The notes: generated from the sequence alone by a model not told the origin. Positions 1-15,074 are shown, numbered from the stretch's first letter. The stretch: 64,000 nucleotides of DNA from Hippophae tibetana (GCA_037013495.1 CM072802.1:62894483-62958482), one strand, 5' to 3'. Translations and numbers: made by a program.

Positions 1-2989
1 TCATAGAAGATGAAAAGAATTGCGTCCAACAAGAACGGACAATTTTGGACGAATTTTATATTTTTCATGATTTTCTGAGAGTTCAAAAAATAACTAAAAA
101 TACTTCCCATGTCCATAATTTTATGAAACTTTGTAGTATGTGATCAAATATTATTCCAAACAGGTGTGCAAAACATCGCCCAAGAATTCCTTCGTTTTCA
201 CGAGTTTGCCCACGGGGTGTTAGACATTCCTATCAATGCCCCACATAGTGGAACACGAAAACGAGCATTCCTTGTGATCTTCGTATTTTTACCGTGCGAA
301 ACCTGATATTTCTTGATCAAAAAATCATAGAGAATGAAAGGAATTGCGTCCAACAAGAACCGACAATTTTGGACGAATTTTCTATTTTTAATGATCTTCC
401 CAGAGTTCAAAAAATAACTAAAAATATTTCCCATTTCCATAAGATTATGAAACTTTGCAGTATGTGATCAAATATTATTCCAAATAGTTGGGCAAAAAAT
501 TGCCCAAGAATTCAATCGTTTGACACGAGTTTGCCCACGGGGTGTTAGACATGCCTATCAATGCCACACATAGTAACACCCGAAAACGAGCATTCCTTGT
601 CATCTTCGTATTTTTACCGTGCCAAACCTGATGATTTGTGATCAATAAATCATAGAGGATGAAAGGAATTGCGTCCAACAAAAACCGATAATTTGGGACG
701 AATTTTATATTTTTCATGATTTTCCTAGAGTTAAAAAAATGACTAAAAATACTTCCCATGTCCATAAGATTATGAAATTTTTTATTATGTGATCAAATAT
801 TATGCCAAACAGGTGTGCAAAAAATCGCCCAAGAATTCCATCGTTTTCACCAGTTTGCCCACGGGGTGTTAGACATTCCTATCAATTCCACACATAGTGG
901 CACCCGAAAACGAGAATTCCTTGTCATCTTCGTATTTTGACCGTGCCAAACCTAATGTTTCGTGATCAATAAATCATAGAGGATGAAAGGAATTGCGTCC
1001 AACAAGAATCGACAATTTTGGTCGAATTTTCTATTTTTCCTGATTTTCCGAGAGTTCAAAAAATAACTAAAAATATTTCCCATGTCCATAAGATTATGAA
1101 ACTTTGTAGTATGTGATCAAATATTATTCCAAACAGTTGGGCAAAAAATCGCGCAATAATTCCATCGTTTGACACGAGTTTGCCCACAAGTGTTAGACAT
1201 GCCTATTAAGGCCCCACATAGTGGCACCCGAAAACGAGCATTCCTTGTCATCTTCGTATTTTTATCGTGCCAAACCTGATGTTTCGTGATCAATAAATCA
1301 TAGAAGATGAAAATAATTGCGTCCAACAAGAACCGCCAATTTTGGACGAATTTTCTATTTTTCATGATTTTCCGATTGTTCAAAAAATAACTAAAAATAC
1401 TTCCCATGTCCATAATTTTATGAAACTTTGTAGTTTGTGATCAAATATTATTCCAAACAGATTTGCAAAACATCGCCAATGAATTCCATCGTTTGACACT
1501 AGTTTGCCCACGGTGTGTTAGACATGCCTATCAATTCCCCACATAGTGGCACCCGAAAACGAGCATTCCTTGTCATCTTCATATTTTTACCGTGCCAAAC
1601 CTGATGTTTCGTGATCAATAAATCCTAGAAGATGAAAAGAATTGCGTCCAACAAGAACCGACGATTTTGGACGAATTTTATATTTTTCATGATTTTCTAA
1701 GAGTTCAAAAAATAACGAAAAATACTTCCCATGTTCATTAGATTATGAAACTTTGCAGTATGTGATCAAATATTATTCCAAACAGGTGTGCAAAAAAGCG
1801 CCAAAGAATTCCATCGTCTGACACTAGTTTGCCCAAGGTGTGTTAGACATGCCTATCAATGCCCCATATAGTGGCACCCGAAAACGAGCATTCCTTGTCA
1901 TCTTCGTATTTTTACCGTACCAAACCTGATGTTTCGTGATCAATAAATCATAGAAGATGAAAAGAATTGCGTCCAACAAGAACCGACAATTTTGGGCGAA
2001 TTTTATATTTTTCATGATTTTCTGAGAGTTAAAAAAATAACTAGAAATACTTCCCATGTCCATAAGATTATGAAGATTTGTAGTATGTGATCAAACAATA
2101 TTTCAAACAGGTGTGCAAAAAATCGCCCAAGAATTCCATCGTTTTCACGAGTTTGCCCACGGGGTGTTATACATGCCTATCAATGCCCCACATAGTGGCA
2201 CCCGAAAACGTGGATTCCTTGTCATCTTTGTATTTTTACAGTGACAAACCTTATGTTTCGTGATCAATAAATCATAGAGGATGAAATGAATTGCATCCAT
2301 CAAGAACCGACAATTGTGGACGAATTTTCTATTTTTCATGATTTTCCGAGAGTTCAAAAAATAACTAAAAATACTTCCCATGTCCATAAGATTATGAAAC
2401 TTTGCAGTATGTGATCAAATATTATTCCAAACAGGTGTGCAAAACATCGCCCAAGAATTCCTTTGTTTCCACGAGTTTGCCACAGGGTGTTAGACATGCC
2501 TATCAATGCCCCACATAGTGGCACCCGAAAACGAGCATTCCTTGTGATCTTCGTAATTTTACCGTGCCAAACCTGATATTTCGTGATCAATAAATCATAG
2601 AGAATGAAAGGAATTGCGTCCAACAAGAACCGACAATTTTGGACGAATTTTCTATTTTTAATGATTTTACCAGAGTTCAAAAAATAACTAAAAATATTTC
2701 CCATTTCCATAAGATTATGAAACTTTGCAGTATGTGATCAAATATTATTGCAAACAGTTGGGCAAAAAATCTCCGAGGAATTCAATCGTTTGACACGAGT
2801 TTGCTCACGGGGTGTTAGACATGCCTATCAATGCCCCACATTATGGCACCCGAAAATGCGCATGCCTTGTCATCTTCGTATTTTTACAGTGCCAAACCTG
2901 ATGTTTCGTGATCAATAAATCATAGAGGATGAAAGGAATTGCGTCCAACAAGAACCGACAATTTTGGATGAATTTTATATTTTTCATGA

Positions 2990-5310
2990 TTTTCTAAGAG
3001 TTCAAAAAATAACGAAAAATACTTCCAATGTTCATTACATTATGAAACTTTGCAGTATGTGATCAAATAATATTCCAAACAGGTGTGCAAAAAATCGCCC
3101 AAGAATTCCATCGTTTTCACGAGTTTGCCCACGGTGTGTTATACATGCCTATCAATGCCCAGATAGTGGCACCCGAAAACGAGCATTCATTGTCATCTTC
3201 GTATTTTTACCGTGCCAAAACTGATGCTTCGTGATCAATAAATCATAGAAGATGAAAGGAATTGCGTCCAACAAGAACCGACAATTTTGGACGAATTTTC
3301 TATTTTTCATGATTTTCCGATAGTTCAAAAAATAACTAAAAATACTTCTCATGTCCATAATTTTATGAAACTTTGTAGTATGTGATCAAATATTATTCCA
3401 AACAGGTGTGCAAAACATCGCCCAAGAATTCCATCGTTTTCACGAGTTTGCCCACGGGGTGTGAGACATGCCTATCAATGCCCGACATAGTAACACCCAA
3501 AAACGAGAATTCCTTGTCATCTTCGTATTTTTACCGTGCCAAACCTGATGTTTCATTATCAATAAATCATAGAGGATGAACGGAATTGCAACCAACAAGA
3601 AACGACAATTTTGGATGAATTTTATATTTTTCATAATTTTCCGATAGGTAAAAAAATAACTAAAAATACTTCACATGTCCATAATTTTATGAAACTTTGT
3701 AGTATGTGATCAAATATTATTCCAAACAGGTGTGCAAAACATCGCCCAAGAATATCATCGTTTTCACGAGTTTGCCGACGGGGTGTTAGACATGCCTATC
3801 AATGCCCCACATAGTAACACCCGAAAACGAGCATTCCTTGTCATTTTCGTATTTTTACCGTGCCGAACCTGATGTTTCGTGATCAATAAATCATAGAGGA
3901 TGAAAGGAATTGCGTCCAACAAGAACCGACAATTTTGGACGAATTTTCTATTTTTCATGATTTTCCGATAGTTCAAAAAATAACTAAAAATACTTCCCAT
4001 GTCCATAATTTTATGAAACTTTGTAGTATGTGATCAAATATTATTCCTAACAGGTGTGCAAAACATCGCCCAAGAATTCCATCGTTTTCACGAGTTTGCC
4101 CACGGGGTGTGAGACATGCCTATCAATGCCCTACATAGTAACACCCAAAAACGAGAATTCTTTGTCATCTTCGTATTTTTACCGTGCCGAACATGATGTT
4201 TCATGATCATTAAATCATAGAGGATGAAAGGAATTGCGACCAACAAGAAACGACAATTTTGGACGTATTTTATATTTTTCATAATTTTCCGAGAGGTAAA
4301 AAAATAACTAAAAATACTTCACATGTCCATAATTTTATGAAACTTTGTAGTATGTGATCAAATATTATTCCAAACAGGTGTGTAAAACATCGCCCAAGAA
4401 TATCATCGTTTTCACGAGTTTGCCCATGGGGTGTTAGACATGCCTATCAATGCCCCACATAGTAACACCCGAAAACGAGCATTCCTTGTCATCTTCGTAT
4501 TTTTACCGTGCCGAACTTGATGTTTCGTGATCAATAAATCATATAGGATGAAAGGAATTGCATCCAACAAGAACCGACAATTTTGGACGAATTTTATATT
4601 TTTCATGATTTTCCGAGAGGTAAAAAATAACTAAAAATACTTCACATGTCCATAAGATTATGAAACTTTGGAGTATGTGATCAAAATTTATTCCAAACAG
4701 TTGGGCAAAAAATCTCCCAAGAATTCCATCGTTTGACACGAGTTTGCTCACAAGGTGTTAGACATGCCTATCAATGCCCCACATTATGGCACCCGAAAAC
4801 GAGCATGCCTTGTCATCTTCGTATTTTTACAGTGCCAAACCTGATGTTTCGTGATCAATAAATCATAGAGGATGAAAGGAATTGCGTCCAACAAGAACCG
4901 ACAATTTTGGATGAATTTTATATTTTTCATGATTTTCTAAGAGTTCAAAAAATAACGAAAAATACTTCCCATGTTCATTAGATTATGAAACTTTGCAGTA
5001 TGTGATCAAATAATATTCCAAACAGGTGTGCAAAAAATCGCCCAAGAATTCCATCGTTTTCACGAGTTTGCCCACGGTGTGTTATACATGCCTATCAATG
5101 CCCAGATAGTGGCACCCGAAAACGAGCATTCATTGTCATCTTCGTATTTTTACCGTGCCAAACCTGATGCTTCGTGATCAATAAATCATAGAAGATGAAA
5201 TGAATTGCGTCCAACAAGAACCGACAATTTTGGACGAATTTTCTATTTTTCATGATTTTCCGATAGTTCAAAAAATAACTAAAAATACTTCCCATGTCCA
5301 TAATTTTATG
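2990..5310. repeat. Six-monomer-spaced repeat (1,943 bp period)
   Basis: The stretch about 2990-3360 recurs at about 4933-5303, 1,943 bp or six monomers downstream. Shared unusual features are a monomer with the shortened form gcccagatagtggcacc (near 3159 and 5102), gagcattcattgtc, and gatgcttcgtgatc. The copies differ at a few bases, for example cttccaatg against cttcccatg. This is a local HOR-like duplication within the diverged part of the array. Edges are approximate because they were set by eye. Confidence 0.75.
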
Positions 5311-6280
5311 AAACTTTGTAGTATGTGATCAAATATTATTCCTAACAGGTGTGCAAAACATCGCCCAAGAATTCCATCGTTTTCACGAGTTTGCCCACGG
5401 GGTGTGAGACATGCCTCTCAATGCCCTACATAGTAACACCCAAAAACGAGAATTCTTTGTCATCTTCGTATTTTTACCGTGCCGAACCTGATGTTTCATG
5501 ATCAATAAATCATAGAGGATGAAAGGAATTGCGACCAACAAGAAACGACAATTTTGGACGTATTTTATATTTTTCATAATTTTCCGAGAGGTAAAAAAAT
5601 AACTAAAAATACTTCACATGTCCATAATTTTATGAAACTTTGTAGTATGTGATCAAATATTATTCCAAACAGGTGTGTAAAACATCGCCCAAGAATATCA
5701 TCGTTTTCACGAGTTTGCCCATGGGGTGTTAGACATGCCTATCAATGCCCCACATAGTAACACCCGAAAACGAGCATTCCTTGTCATCTTCGTATTTTTA
5801 CCGTGCTGAACTTGATGTTTCGTGATCAATAAATCATATAGGATGAAAGGAATTGCATCCAACAAGAACCGACAATTTTGGACGAATTTTATATTTTTCA
5901 TGATTTTCCGAGAGGTAAAAAATAACTAAAAATACTTCACATGTCCATAAGATTATGAAACTTTGGAGTATGTGATCAAAAATTATTCCAAACAGTTGGG
6001 CAAAAAATCTCCCAAGAATTCCATCGTTTGACACGAGTTTGCTCACGGGGTGTTAGACATGCCTATCAATGCCCCACATTATGGCACCCGAAAACGAGCA
6101 TGCCTTGTCATCTTCGTATTTTTACAGTGCCAAACCTGATGTTTCGTGATCAATAAATCATAGTGGATGAAAGGAATTGCGTCCAACAAGAACCGACAAT
6201 TTTGTACGAATTTTATATTTTTCATGATTTTCTAAGAATTCAAAAAATAACGAAAAATACTTCCCATGTTCATTAGATTA
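3920..6280. repeat. Tandem duplication of four monomers (1,295 bp period)
   Basis: The segment about 3920-4980 is repeated at about 5215-6280 with a constant offset of 1,295 bp (four monomers). Shared diagnostic variants include attcctaacaggtgtg (4043 and 5338), gacgtattttatatt (4263 and 5558), tgtgtaaaacatcgccc, gcccatggggtg, and a shortened A-tract gaggtaaaaaataac (4617 and 5912). A few single-base differences show that it is not a perfect copy. The likely cause is unequal exchange between sister arrays. The boundaries are good to some tens of bases. Confidence 0.85.
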
Positions 6281-7919
6281 TGAAACATTTGCAGTATGTG
6301 ATCAAAAATTATTCCAAACAGTTGGGCAAAAAATCTCCCAAGAATTCCATCGTTTGACACGAGTTTGCACACGGGGTGTTAGACATGCCTATCAATGCCC
6401 CACATTATGGCACCCGAAAACGCGCATGCCTTGTCATCTTCGTATTTTTACAGTGCCAAACCTGATGTTTCGTGATCAATAAATCATAGAGGATGAAAGG
6501 AATTGCGTCCAACAAGAACCGACAATTTTGGACGAATTTTATATTTTTCATGATTTTCTAAGAGTTCAAAAAATAACGAAAAATACTTCCCATGTTCATT
6601 AGATTATGAAACATTTTCAGTATGTGATCAAATATTATTCCAAACAGGTGTGCAAAAAAGCGCCAAAGAATTCAATCGTCTCACACTAGTTTGCCCACGG
6701 TGTGTTAGACATGCCTATCAATGCCCCACATAGTGGCACCCGAAAACGAGCATTCCTTGTAATCTTCGTATTTTTACCGTGCCAAACTTGATGTTTCGTG
6801 ATCAATAAATCATAGAAGATGAAAAGAATTGCGTCCAACAAGAACCGACAATTTTGGACGAATTTTATATTTTTCATGATTTTCTGAGAGTTAAAAAAAT
6901 AACTAAAAATACTTTCCATGTCCATAAGATTATGAATATTTGTAGTATGTGATCAAATAATATTCCAAACAGGTGTGCAAAAAATCGCCCAAGAATTCCA
7001 TCGTTTACACGAGTTTGCCCACGGGGTGTTATACATGCCTATCAATGCCCAGATAGTGGCACCCGAAAACGAACATTAATTGTCATCTTCGTATTTTTAC
7101 CATGCCAAACTTGATGCTTCGTGATCAATAAATCATAGAAGATGAAATGAATTGCGTCCAACAAGAACCGACAATTTTTGGACGAATTTTCTATTTTTCA
7201 TGATTTTCCGATAGTTCAAAAAATAACTAAAAATACTTCCCATGTCCATAATTTTATGAAACTTTGTAGTATGTGATCAAATATTATTCCTAACAGGTGT
7301 GCAAAACATCGCCCAAGAATTCCATCGTTTTCATGAGTTTGCCCACGGGGTGTGAGACATGCCTATCAATGCCCCACATAGTAACACCCAAAAACGAGAA
7401 TTCCTTGTCATCTTCGTATTTTTACCGTGCCGAACCTGATGTTTCATGATCAATAAATCATAGAAGATGAAAGGAATTGCGACCAACAAGAAACGACAAT
7501 TTTGGACGAATTTTATATTTTTCATAATTTTCCGAGAGGTAAATAAATAACTAAAAATACTTCACATGTCCATAATTTTATGAAACTTTGTAGTATGTGA
7601 TCAAATATTATTCCAAACAGGTGTGCAAAACATCGCCCAAGAATATCATCGTTTTCAGGAGTTTGCCCACGGGGTGTTAGACATGCCTATCAATGCCCCA
7701 CATAGTAACACCCGAAAACGAGCATTCCTTGTCATCTTCGTATTTTTACCGTGCCGAACCTGATGTTTCGTGATCAATAAATCATAGAGGATGAAAGGAA
7801 TTGCGTCCAACAAGAACCGACAATTTTGGACGAATTTTATATTTTTCATAATTTTCCGAGAGGTAAAAAAATAACTAAAAATACTTCACATGTCCATTAG
7901 ATTATGAAACTTTCCAGTA

Positions 7920-8550
7920 TGTGATCAAAAATTATTCCAAATAGTTGGGCAAAAAATCTCCCAAGAATTCCATCGTTTGACACGAGTTTGCTCACGGGGT
8001 GTTAGACATGCCTATCAATGCCCCACATTGTGTCACCCGAAAACGAGCATGCCTTGTCATCTTCGTATTTTTACAGTGCCAAACCTAATGTTTCGTGGTC
8101 AATAAATCATAGAGGATGAAAGGAATTGCGTTCAACAAGAACCGACAATTTTGGACGAATTTTATATTTTTCATGATTTTCTAAGAGTTCAAAAAATAAC
8201 GAAAAATACTTCCCATGTTCATTAGATTATGAAACTTTGCAGTATGTTATGAAATATTATTCCAAACAGGTGTGCAAAAAAGCACCAAAGAATTCCATCG
8301 TCTGACACTAGTTTGCCCACGGTGTGTTAGACATGCCTATCAATGCCCCATATAGTGGCACCCAAAAACGAGCATTCCTTGTCCTCTTTGTATTTTTACC
8401 GTGCCAAACCTGATGTTTCGTGATCAATAAATCATAGAAGATGCAAAGAATTGCGTCCAACAAGAACCGACAATTTTGGACGAATTTTATATTTTTCATG
8501 ATTTTCTGAGAGTTAAAAAAATAACTAAAAATACTTCCCATGTCCATAAG
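7920..8550. repeat. Two-monomer segment, paired with 10.84-11.47 kb
   Basis: About 630 bp that recur 2,922 bp downstream at about 10842-11472. Shared features are cacattgtgtcacccg (8024 and 10946), gaattgcgttcaac (8123 and 11045), and agatgcaaagaattg (8439 and 11361). The offset is about nine monomers plus 6 bp, so small indels separate the two copies. It is an older, partly eroded segmental repeat within the array. Confidence 0.7.
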
Positions 8551-10841
8551 ATTATGTAGATTTGTACTATGTGATCCAATAATATTCCAAACAGGTGTGC
8601 AAAATATCGCCCAAGAATTCCATCGTTTTCACGACTTTTCCCACGGGGTGTTATACATGCCTATCAATGCCCCACATAGTGGCACCCGAAAACGAGCATT
8701 CCTTGTTATCTTCGTATTTTTACCGTGCCAAACCTGATGTTTCGTGATCAATAAATCATAGAAGATGAAAAGAATTGCGTCCAACAAGAACCGACTATTT
8801 TGGACGAATTTTATATTTTTCATGATTTTCTAAGAGTTCAAAAAATAACGAAAAATACTTCCCATGTTCATTAGATTATGAAACTTTGGAGTATGTGATC
8901 AAAAATTATTCCAAACAGTTGGGCAAAAAATCTCCCAAGAATTCCATCGTTTGACACGAGTTTGCTCACGGGGTGTTAGACATGCCTATCAATGCCCCAC
9001 ATAGTGGCACCCGAAAACGAGCATTATTTGTGATCTTCGTATATTTACCGTGCCAAACCTGATATTTCGTGATCAATAAATCCTAGAGAATGAAAGGAAT
9101 TGCGTCCAACAAGAACCGACAATTTTGGACGAATTTTCTATTTTTAATGATTTTACCAGAGTTCAAAAAATAACTAAAAATATTTCCCATTTCCATAAGA
9201 TTATGAAACTTTGCAGTATGTGATCAAATATTATTCCAAACAGTTGGGCAAAAAATCTCCGAGGAATTCAATCGTTTGACACGAGTTTGCCCACGGGGTG
9301 TTAGACATGCCTATCAATGCCTCACATAGTAACACCCGAAAACGAGCATTCCTTGTCATCTTCGTATTTTTACAGTGCCGAACCTGATGTTTCGTGATCA
9401 ATAAATCATAGAGGATGAAAGGAATTGCGACCAACAAGAAACGACAATTTTGGACGAATTTTATATTTTTCATAATTTTCCGAGAGGTAAAAAAATAACT
9501 AAAAATACTTCACATGTCCATAATTTTATGAAACTTTGTAGTATGTGATCAAATATTATTCCAAACAGGTGTGCAAAACATTGCCCAAGAATATCATCGT
9601 TTTCACGAGTTTGCCCACGGGGTGTTAGACATGCCTATCAATGCCCCACATAGTAACACACGAAAACGAGCATTCCTTGTCATCTTCGTATTTTTACCGT
9701 GCCGAACCTGATGTTTCGTGATCAATAAATCATAGAGGATGAAAGGAATTGCGTTCAACAAGAACCGACAATTTTGGACGAATTTTATATTTTTCATGAT
9801 TTTCTAAGAGTTCAAAAAATAACGAAAAATACTTCCCATGTTCATTAGATTATGAAACTTTGCAGTATGTTATCAAATATTATTCCAAACAGGTGTGCAA
9901 AAAAGCGCCAAAGAATTCCATCGTCTGACACTAGTTTGCCCACGGTGTGTTAGACATGCCTATCAATGCCCCATATAGTGGCACCCGAAAACGAGCATTC
10001 CTTGTCATCTTCGTATTTTTACCGTGCCAAACCTGATGTTTCGTGATCAATAAATCATAGAAGATGAATAGAATTGCATCCAACAAGAACCGAAAATTTT
10101 GGACGAATTTTATATTTTTCATGATTTTCTGAGTGTTAAAAAAATAACTAAAAATACTTCCCATGTCCATAAGATTATGAAGATTTGTAGTATGTGATCA
10201 AATAATATTCCAAACAGGTGTGCAAAAAATCGCCCAAGAGTTCCATCGTTGACACTAGTTTGCCCACGGTGTGTTAGACATGCCTATCAATGCCCCACAT
10301 AGTGGCACCCGAAAACGAGCATTCCTTGTCATCTTCGTATTTTTACCGTGCCAAACCTGATGTTTCGTGATCAATAAATCATAGAAGATGAAAAGAATTG
10401 CGTCCAACAAGAACCGACAATTTTGGACGAATTTTATATTTTTCATGATTTTCTAAGTGTTCAAAAAATAACGAAAAATACTTCCCATGTTCATTAGATT
10501 ATGAAACTTTGCAGTATGTGATCAAATATTATTCCAAACAGGTGTGCAAAAAAGCGCCAAAGAATTCCATCGTCTGACACTAGTTTGCCCACGGTGTGTT
10601 AGACATGCCTATCAATGACACACATAGTAACACCCGAAAACGAGCATTCCTTGTCATCTTCGTATTTTTACCGTGCCAAACCTGATGTTTCGTGATAAAT
10701 AAATCATAGAGGATGAAAGGAATTGCATCCAACAAGAACCGACGATTTTGGACGAATTTTATATTTTTCATGATTTTCTAAGACTTCAAAAAATAACGAA
10801 AAATACTTCCCATGTTCATTAGATTATGAAACTTTGCAGTA

Positions 10842-11472
10842 TGTGATCAAAAATTATTCCAAACAGTTGGGCAAAAAATCTCCCAAGAATTGCATCGTTT
10901 GACACGAGTTTGCTCACGGGGTGTTAGATATGCCTATCAATGCCCCACATTGTGTCACCCGAAAACGAGCATGCCTTGTCATCTTCGTATTTTTACAGTG
11001 CCAAACCTAATGTTTCGTGATCAATAAATCATAGAGGATGAAAGGAATTGCGTTCAACAAGAACCGACAATTTTGGACGACTTTTATATTTTTCATGATT
11101 TTCTAAGAGTTCAAAAAATAACGAAAAATACTTCCCATGTTCATTAGATTATGAAACTTTGCAGTATGTCATCAAATATTATTCCAAACAGGTGTGCAAA
11201 AAAGCGCCAAAGAATTCCATCGTCTGACACTAGTTTGCCCACGGTGTGTTAGACATGCCTATCAATGCCCCATATAGTGGCACCCGAAAACGAGCATTCC
11301 TTGTCATCTTTGTATTTTTACCGTGCCAAACCTGATGTTTCGTGATCAATAAATCATAGAAGATGCAAAGAATTGCGTCCAACAAGAACCGACAATTTTG
11401 GACGAATTTTATATTTTTCATGATTTTCTGAGAGTTAAAAAAATAACTAAAAATTCTTCCCATGTCCATAAG
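10842..11472. repeat. Two-monomer segment, paired with 7.92-8.55 kb
   Basis: Second copy of the segment at 7920-8550, with the same private variants (cacattgtgtcacccg, gcgttcaac, agatgcaaagaattg). Single-base differences between the copies, such as gacgacttttatat here against gacgaattttatat, show that they have been separate for some time. Confidence 0.7.
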
Positions 11473-12480
11473 ATTATGGAGATTTGTAGTATGTGATCAA
11501 ATAATATTCCAAACAGGTGTGCAAAAAATCGCCCAAGAATTCCATCGTTTTCACGAGTTTGCCCACGGGGTGTTATACATGCCTATCAATGCCCCATATA
11601 GTGGCACCCGAAAACGAGGATTCCTTGTCATCTTTGTATTTTTACAGTGACAAAGCTTATGTTTCGTGATCATTAAATCATAAAGGATGAAATGAATTGC
11701 GTCCAACAAGAACCGACAATTTTGGGCGAATTTTCTATTTTTAATGATTTTACAGGAGTTCAAAAAATAACTAAAAATATTTCCCATTTCCATAAGATTA
11801 TGAAACTTTGCAGTATGTGATCAAATATTATTCCAAACAGTTGGGCAAAAAAGCTCCGAGGAATTCAATCGTTTGACACGAGTTTGCCCACAGGGTGTTA
11901 GACATGCCTATCAACGCCTCACATAGTAACACCCGAAAACGAGCATTCCTTGTCATCTTCGTATTTTTACCGTGCCGAACCTGATGATTTGTGATCAATA
12001 AATCATAGAGGATGAAAGGAATTGCGTCCAACAAGAACCCACAATTTTGGATGAATTTTCTATTTTTCCTGATATTCCGAGAGTTCAAAAAATAACTAAA
12101 AATACTTCCCATGTCCATAATTTTATGAAACTTTGTAGTATGTGATGAAATATTATTCCAAACAGGTGTGCAAAACATCGCCCAAGAATTCCTTTGTTTT
12201 CACGAGTTTGCCCACAGGGTGTTCGACATGCCTATCAATGCCCCACATAGTGGCACCCGAAAAGGAGCATTCCTTGTGATCTTCGTATTTTTACCGTGCC
12301 AAACCTGATGTTTCGTGATCAATAAATCATAGAAGATGAAAATAATTGCGTCCAACAAGAATCGACAATTTTGGACGAATTTTATATTTTTCATGATTTT
12401 CTGAGAGTTAAAAAAATAACTAAAAATACTTCCCATGTCCATAAGATTATGAAAATTTGTAGTATGTGATCAAATAATAT

Positions 12481-15074
12481 TCCAAACAGGTGTGCAAAAA
12501 ATCGCCCAAGAATTCCATCGTTTTCACGAGTTTGCCCACGTGGTGTTATACATGCCTATCAATGCCCACATAGTGGCACCCGAAAACGAGCATTCCTTGT
12601 CATCTTTGTATTTTTAACGTGACAAACCTGATGTTTCGTGATCAATAAATCATAGAGGATGAAATGAATTGCGTCCAACAAGAACCGACAATTTTGGACG
12701 AATTTTCTATTTTTCATGATTTTCGGAGAGTTCAAAAAATAACTAAAAATACTTCCCATGTCTATAATTTTATGAAACTTTGTAGTATGTGATCAAATAT
12801 TATTCCAAACAGGTGTGCAAAACATCGCCCAAGAATATCATCATTTTCACGAGTTTTTGCCCACGGGGTGTTAGACATGCCTATCAATGCCCGAAATAGT
12901 AACACCCGAAAACGAGCATTCCTTGTCATCTTCGTATTTTTACCGTGCCAAACCTGATGTTTCATGATCAATAAATCATAGAGGATGAAAGGAATTGCCT
13001 CCAACAAGAACCGACAATTTTGGACGAATTTTATATTTTTCATGATTTTCCGAGAGGTAAAAAAATAACTAAAAATACTTCACATGTCCATAAGATTATG
13101 AAACTTTGCAGTATGTGATCAAAAATTATTCCAAACAGTTGGGCAAAAAATCTCCCAAGAATTCCATCGTTTGACACGAGTTTGCTCACGGGGTGTTAGA
13201 CATGCCTATCAATGCCCCACATTATGGCACCCGAAAACGAGCATGCCTTGTCATCTTCGTATTTTTACACTGCCAAACCTGATGTTTCGTGATCAATAAA
13301 TCATAGAGGATGAAAGGAATTGCGTCCAACAAGAACCGACAATTTTGGACCAATTTTATATTTTTCATGATTTTCTAAGAGTTAAAAAAATAACGAAAAA
13401 TACTTTCCATGTCCATAAGATTATGAAGATTTGTAGTATCTGATCAAATAATATTCCAAACAGGTGTGCAAAAAATCGCCCAAGAATTCCATCGTTCTCA
13501 CGAGTTTGCCCACGGGGTGTTATACATGCCTATCAATGCCCACATAGTGGCACCCGAAAATGAGCATTCATTGTCATCTTCGTATTTTTACCGTGCCAAA
13601 CCTGATGATTCGTGATCAATAAATCATAGAAGATGAAATGAATTGCGTCCAACAAGAACCGACAATTTTGGACGAATTTTCAATTTTTCATGATTTTCCA
13701 ATAGTTCAAAAAATAACTAAAAATACTTCCCATGTCCATAATTTTATGAAACTTTGTAGTATGTGATCAAATATTATTCCAAACAGGTGTGCAAAACATC
13801 GCCCAAGAATTCCATCGTTTTCACGAGTTTGCAAACGGGGTGTTAGACATGCCTATCAATGCCCCACATAGTAACACCCAAAAACGAGAATTCCTTGTCA
13901 TCTTCGTATTTTTACCGTGCCGAACCTGATCTTTCGTGATCAATAAATCATAGAGGATGAAAGGAATTGCGTCCAACAAGAACCGACAATTTTGGTCGAA
14001 TTTTATATTTTTCATAATTTTCCGAGAGCTAAAAAAATAACTAAAAATACTTCGCATGTCCATAAGATTATGAAACTTTGCAGTATTTGATCAAAAATTA
14101 TTCCAAAAAGTTGGGCAAAAAATCTCCCAAGAATTCCATCGTTTGACACGAGTTTGCTCACGGGGTGTTAGACATGCCTATCAATGCCCCACATTGTGGC
14201 ACCCAAAAACGAGCATGCCTTGTCAAATTCTTATTTTTACAGTGCCAAACCTGATGTTTTGTGATCAATAAATCATAGAGGATGAAAGGAATTGTGTCCA
14301 ATAAGAACCGACAATCTTGGACGAATTTTATAATTTTCATAATTTTCTAAGAGATCAAAAAATAACGAAAAATACTTCCCATGTTCATTAGATTATGAAA
14401 CTTTGCAGTATGTGATCAAATATTATTCCAAACAGGTGTGCAAATAAGCGCCAAAGAATTCCATCGTCTGACACTAGTTTGCCCACGGTGTGTTAGACAT
14501 GCCTATCAATGCCCCACATAGTGGCACCCAAAAACGAGCATTCCTTGTAATCTTCGTATTTTTACCGTGCCAAACCTGATGTTTCGTGATCAATAAATCA
14601 TAGAAGATGAAAAGAATTGCGTCCAAGAAGAACCGACGATTTTGGACGAATTTTATATTTTTCATGATTTTCTGAGAGTTAAAAAAATAACTAAAAATAC
14701 TTTCCATGTCCATAAGATTATGAAGATTTGTAGTATCTGATCAAATAATATTCCAAACAGGTGTGCAAAAAATCGCCCAAGAATTCCATCGTTCTCACGA
14801 GTTTGCCCACGGGGTGTTATACATGCCTATCAATGCCCACATAGTGGCACCCGAAAATGAGCATTCATTGTCATCTTCGTATTTTTACCGTGCCAAACCT
14901 GATGATTCGTGATCAATAAATCATAGAAGATGAAATGAATTGCGTCCAACAAGAACCGACAATTTTGGACGAATTTTCAATTTTTCATGATTTTCCAATA
15001 GTTCAAAAAATAACTAAAAATACTTCCCATGTCCATAATTTTATGAAACTTTGTAGTATGTGATCAAATATTAT
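12481..15074. repeat. Eight-monomer HOR unit, copy 1 (2,594 bp)
   Basis: First of two consecutive copies of an eight-monomer unit. Private markers, each found again exactly 2,594 bp later, include gcccacgtggtg (12534), cgagtttttgccc with two extra t (12855), caatgcccgaaatag (12888), gtttgcaaacggggtg (13827), agagctaaaaaaataac (14024), and gtcaaattcttattt (14222). Internal identity with copy 2 is very high, with only scattered substitutions, so the duplication is much younger than the surrounding monomers. The join on the left is near 12480, where the sequence upstream stops matching. Confidence 0.92.

Larger units (their letters stand above)
1..12480. repeat. Diverged, mixed-subfamily part of the satellite array
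   Basis: About 38 monomers that differ from one another far more than those after 31 kb and that carry scattered 1-2 bp indels. Three versions of the segment around the EcoRI site alternate here: (i) gtgtgcaaaaaatcgccc with cgttttcacgag; (ii) ttgggcaaaaaatc with cgtttgacacgag; (iii) gtgcaaaaaagcgccaaag with cgtctgacactag. The minus-strand frame is often broken, for example by loss of one c in cccacatag near 3170 and 5105. Some longer-period duplications are visible inside and are listed separately, but no single HOR covers the region. No gene, RNA or mobile element was seen in it. Confidence 0.93.
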
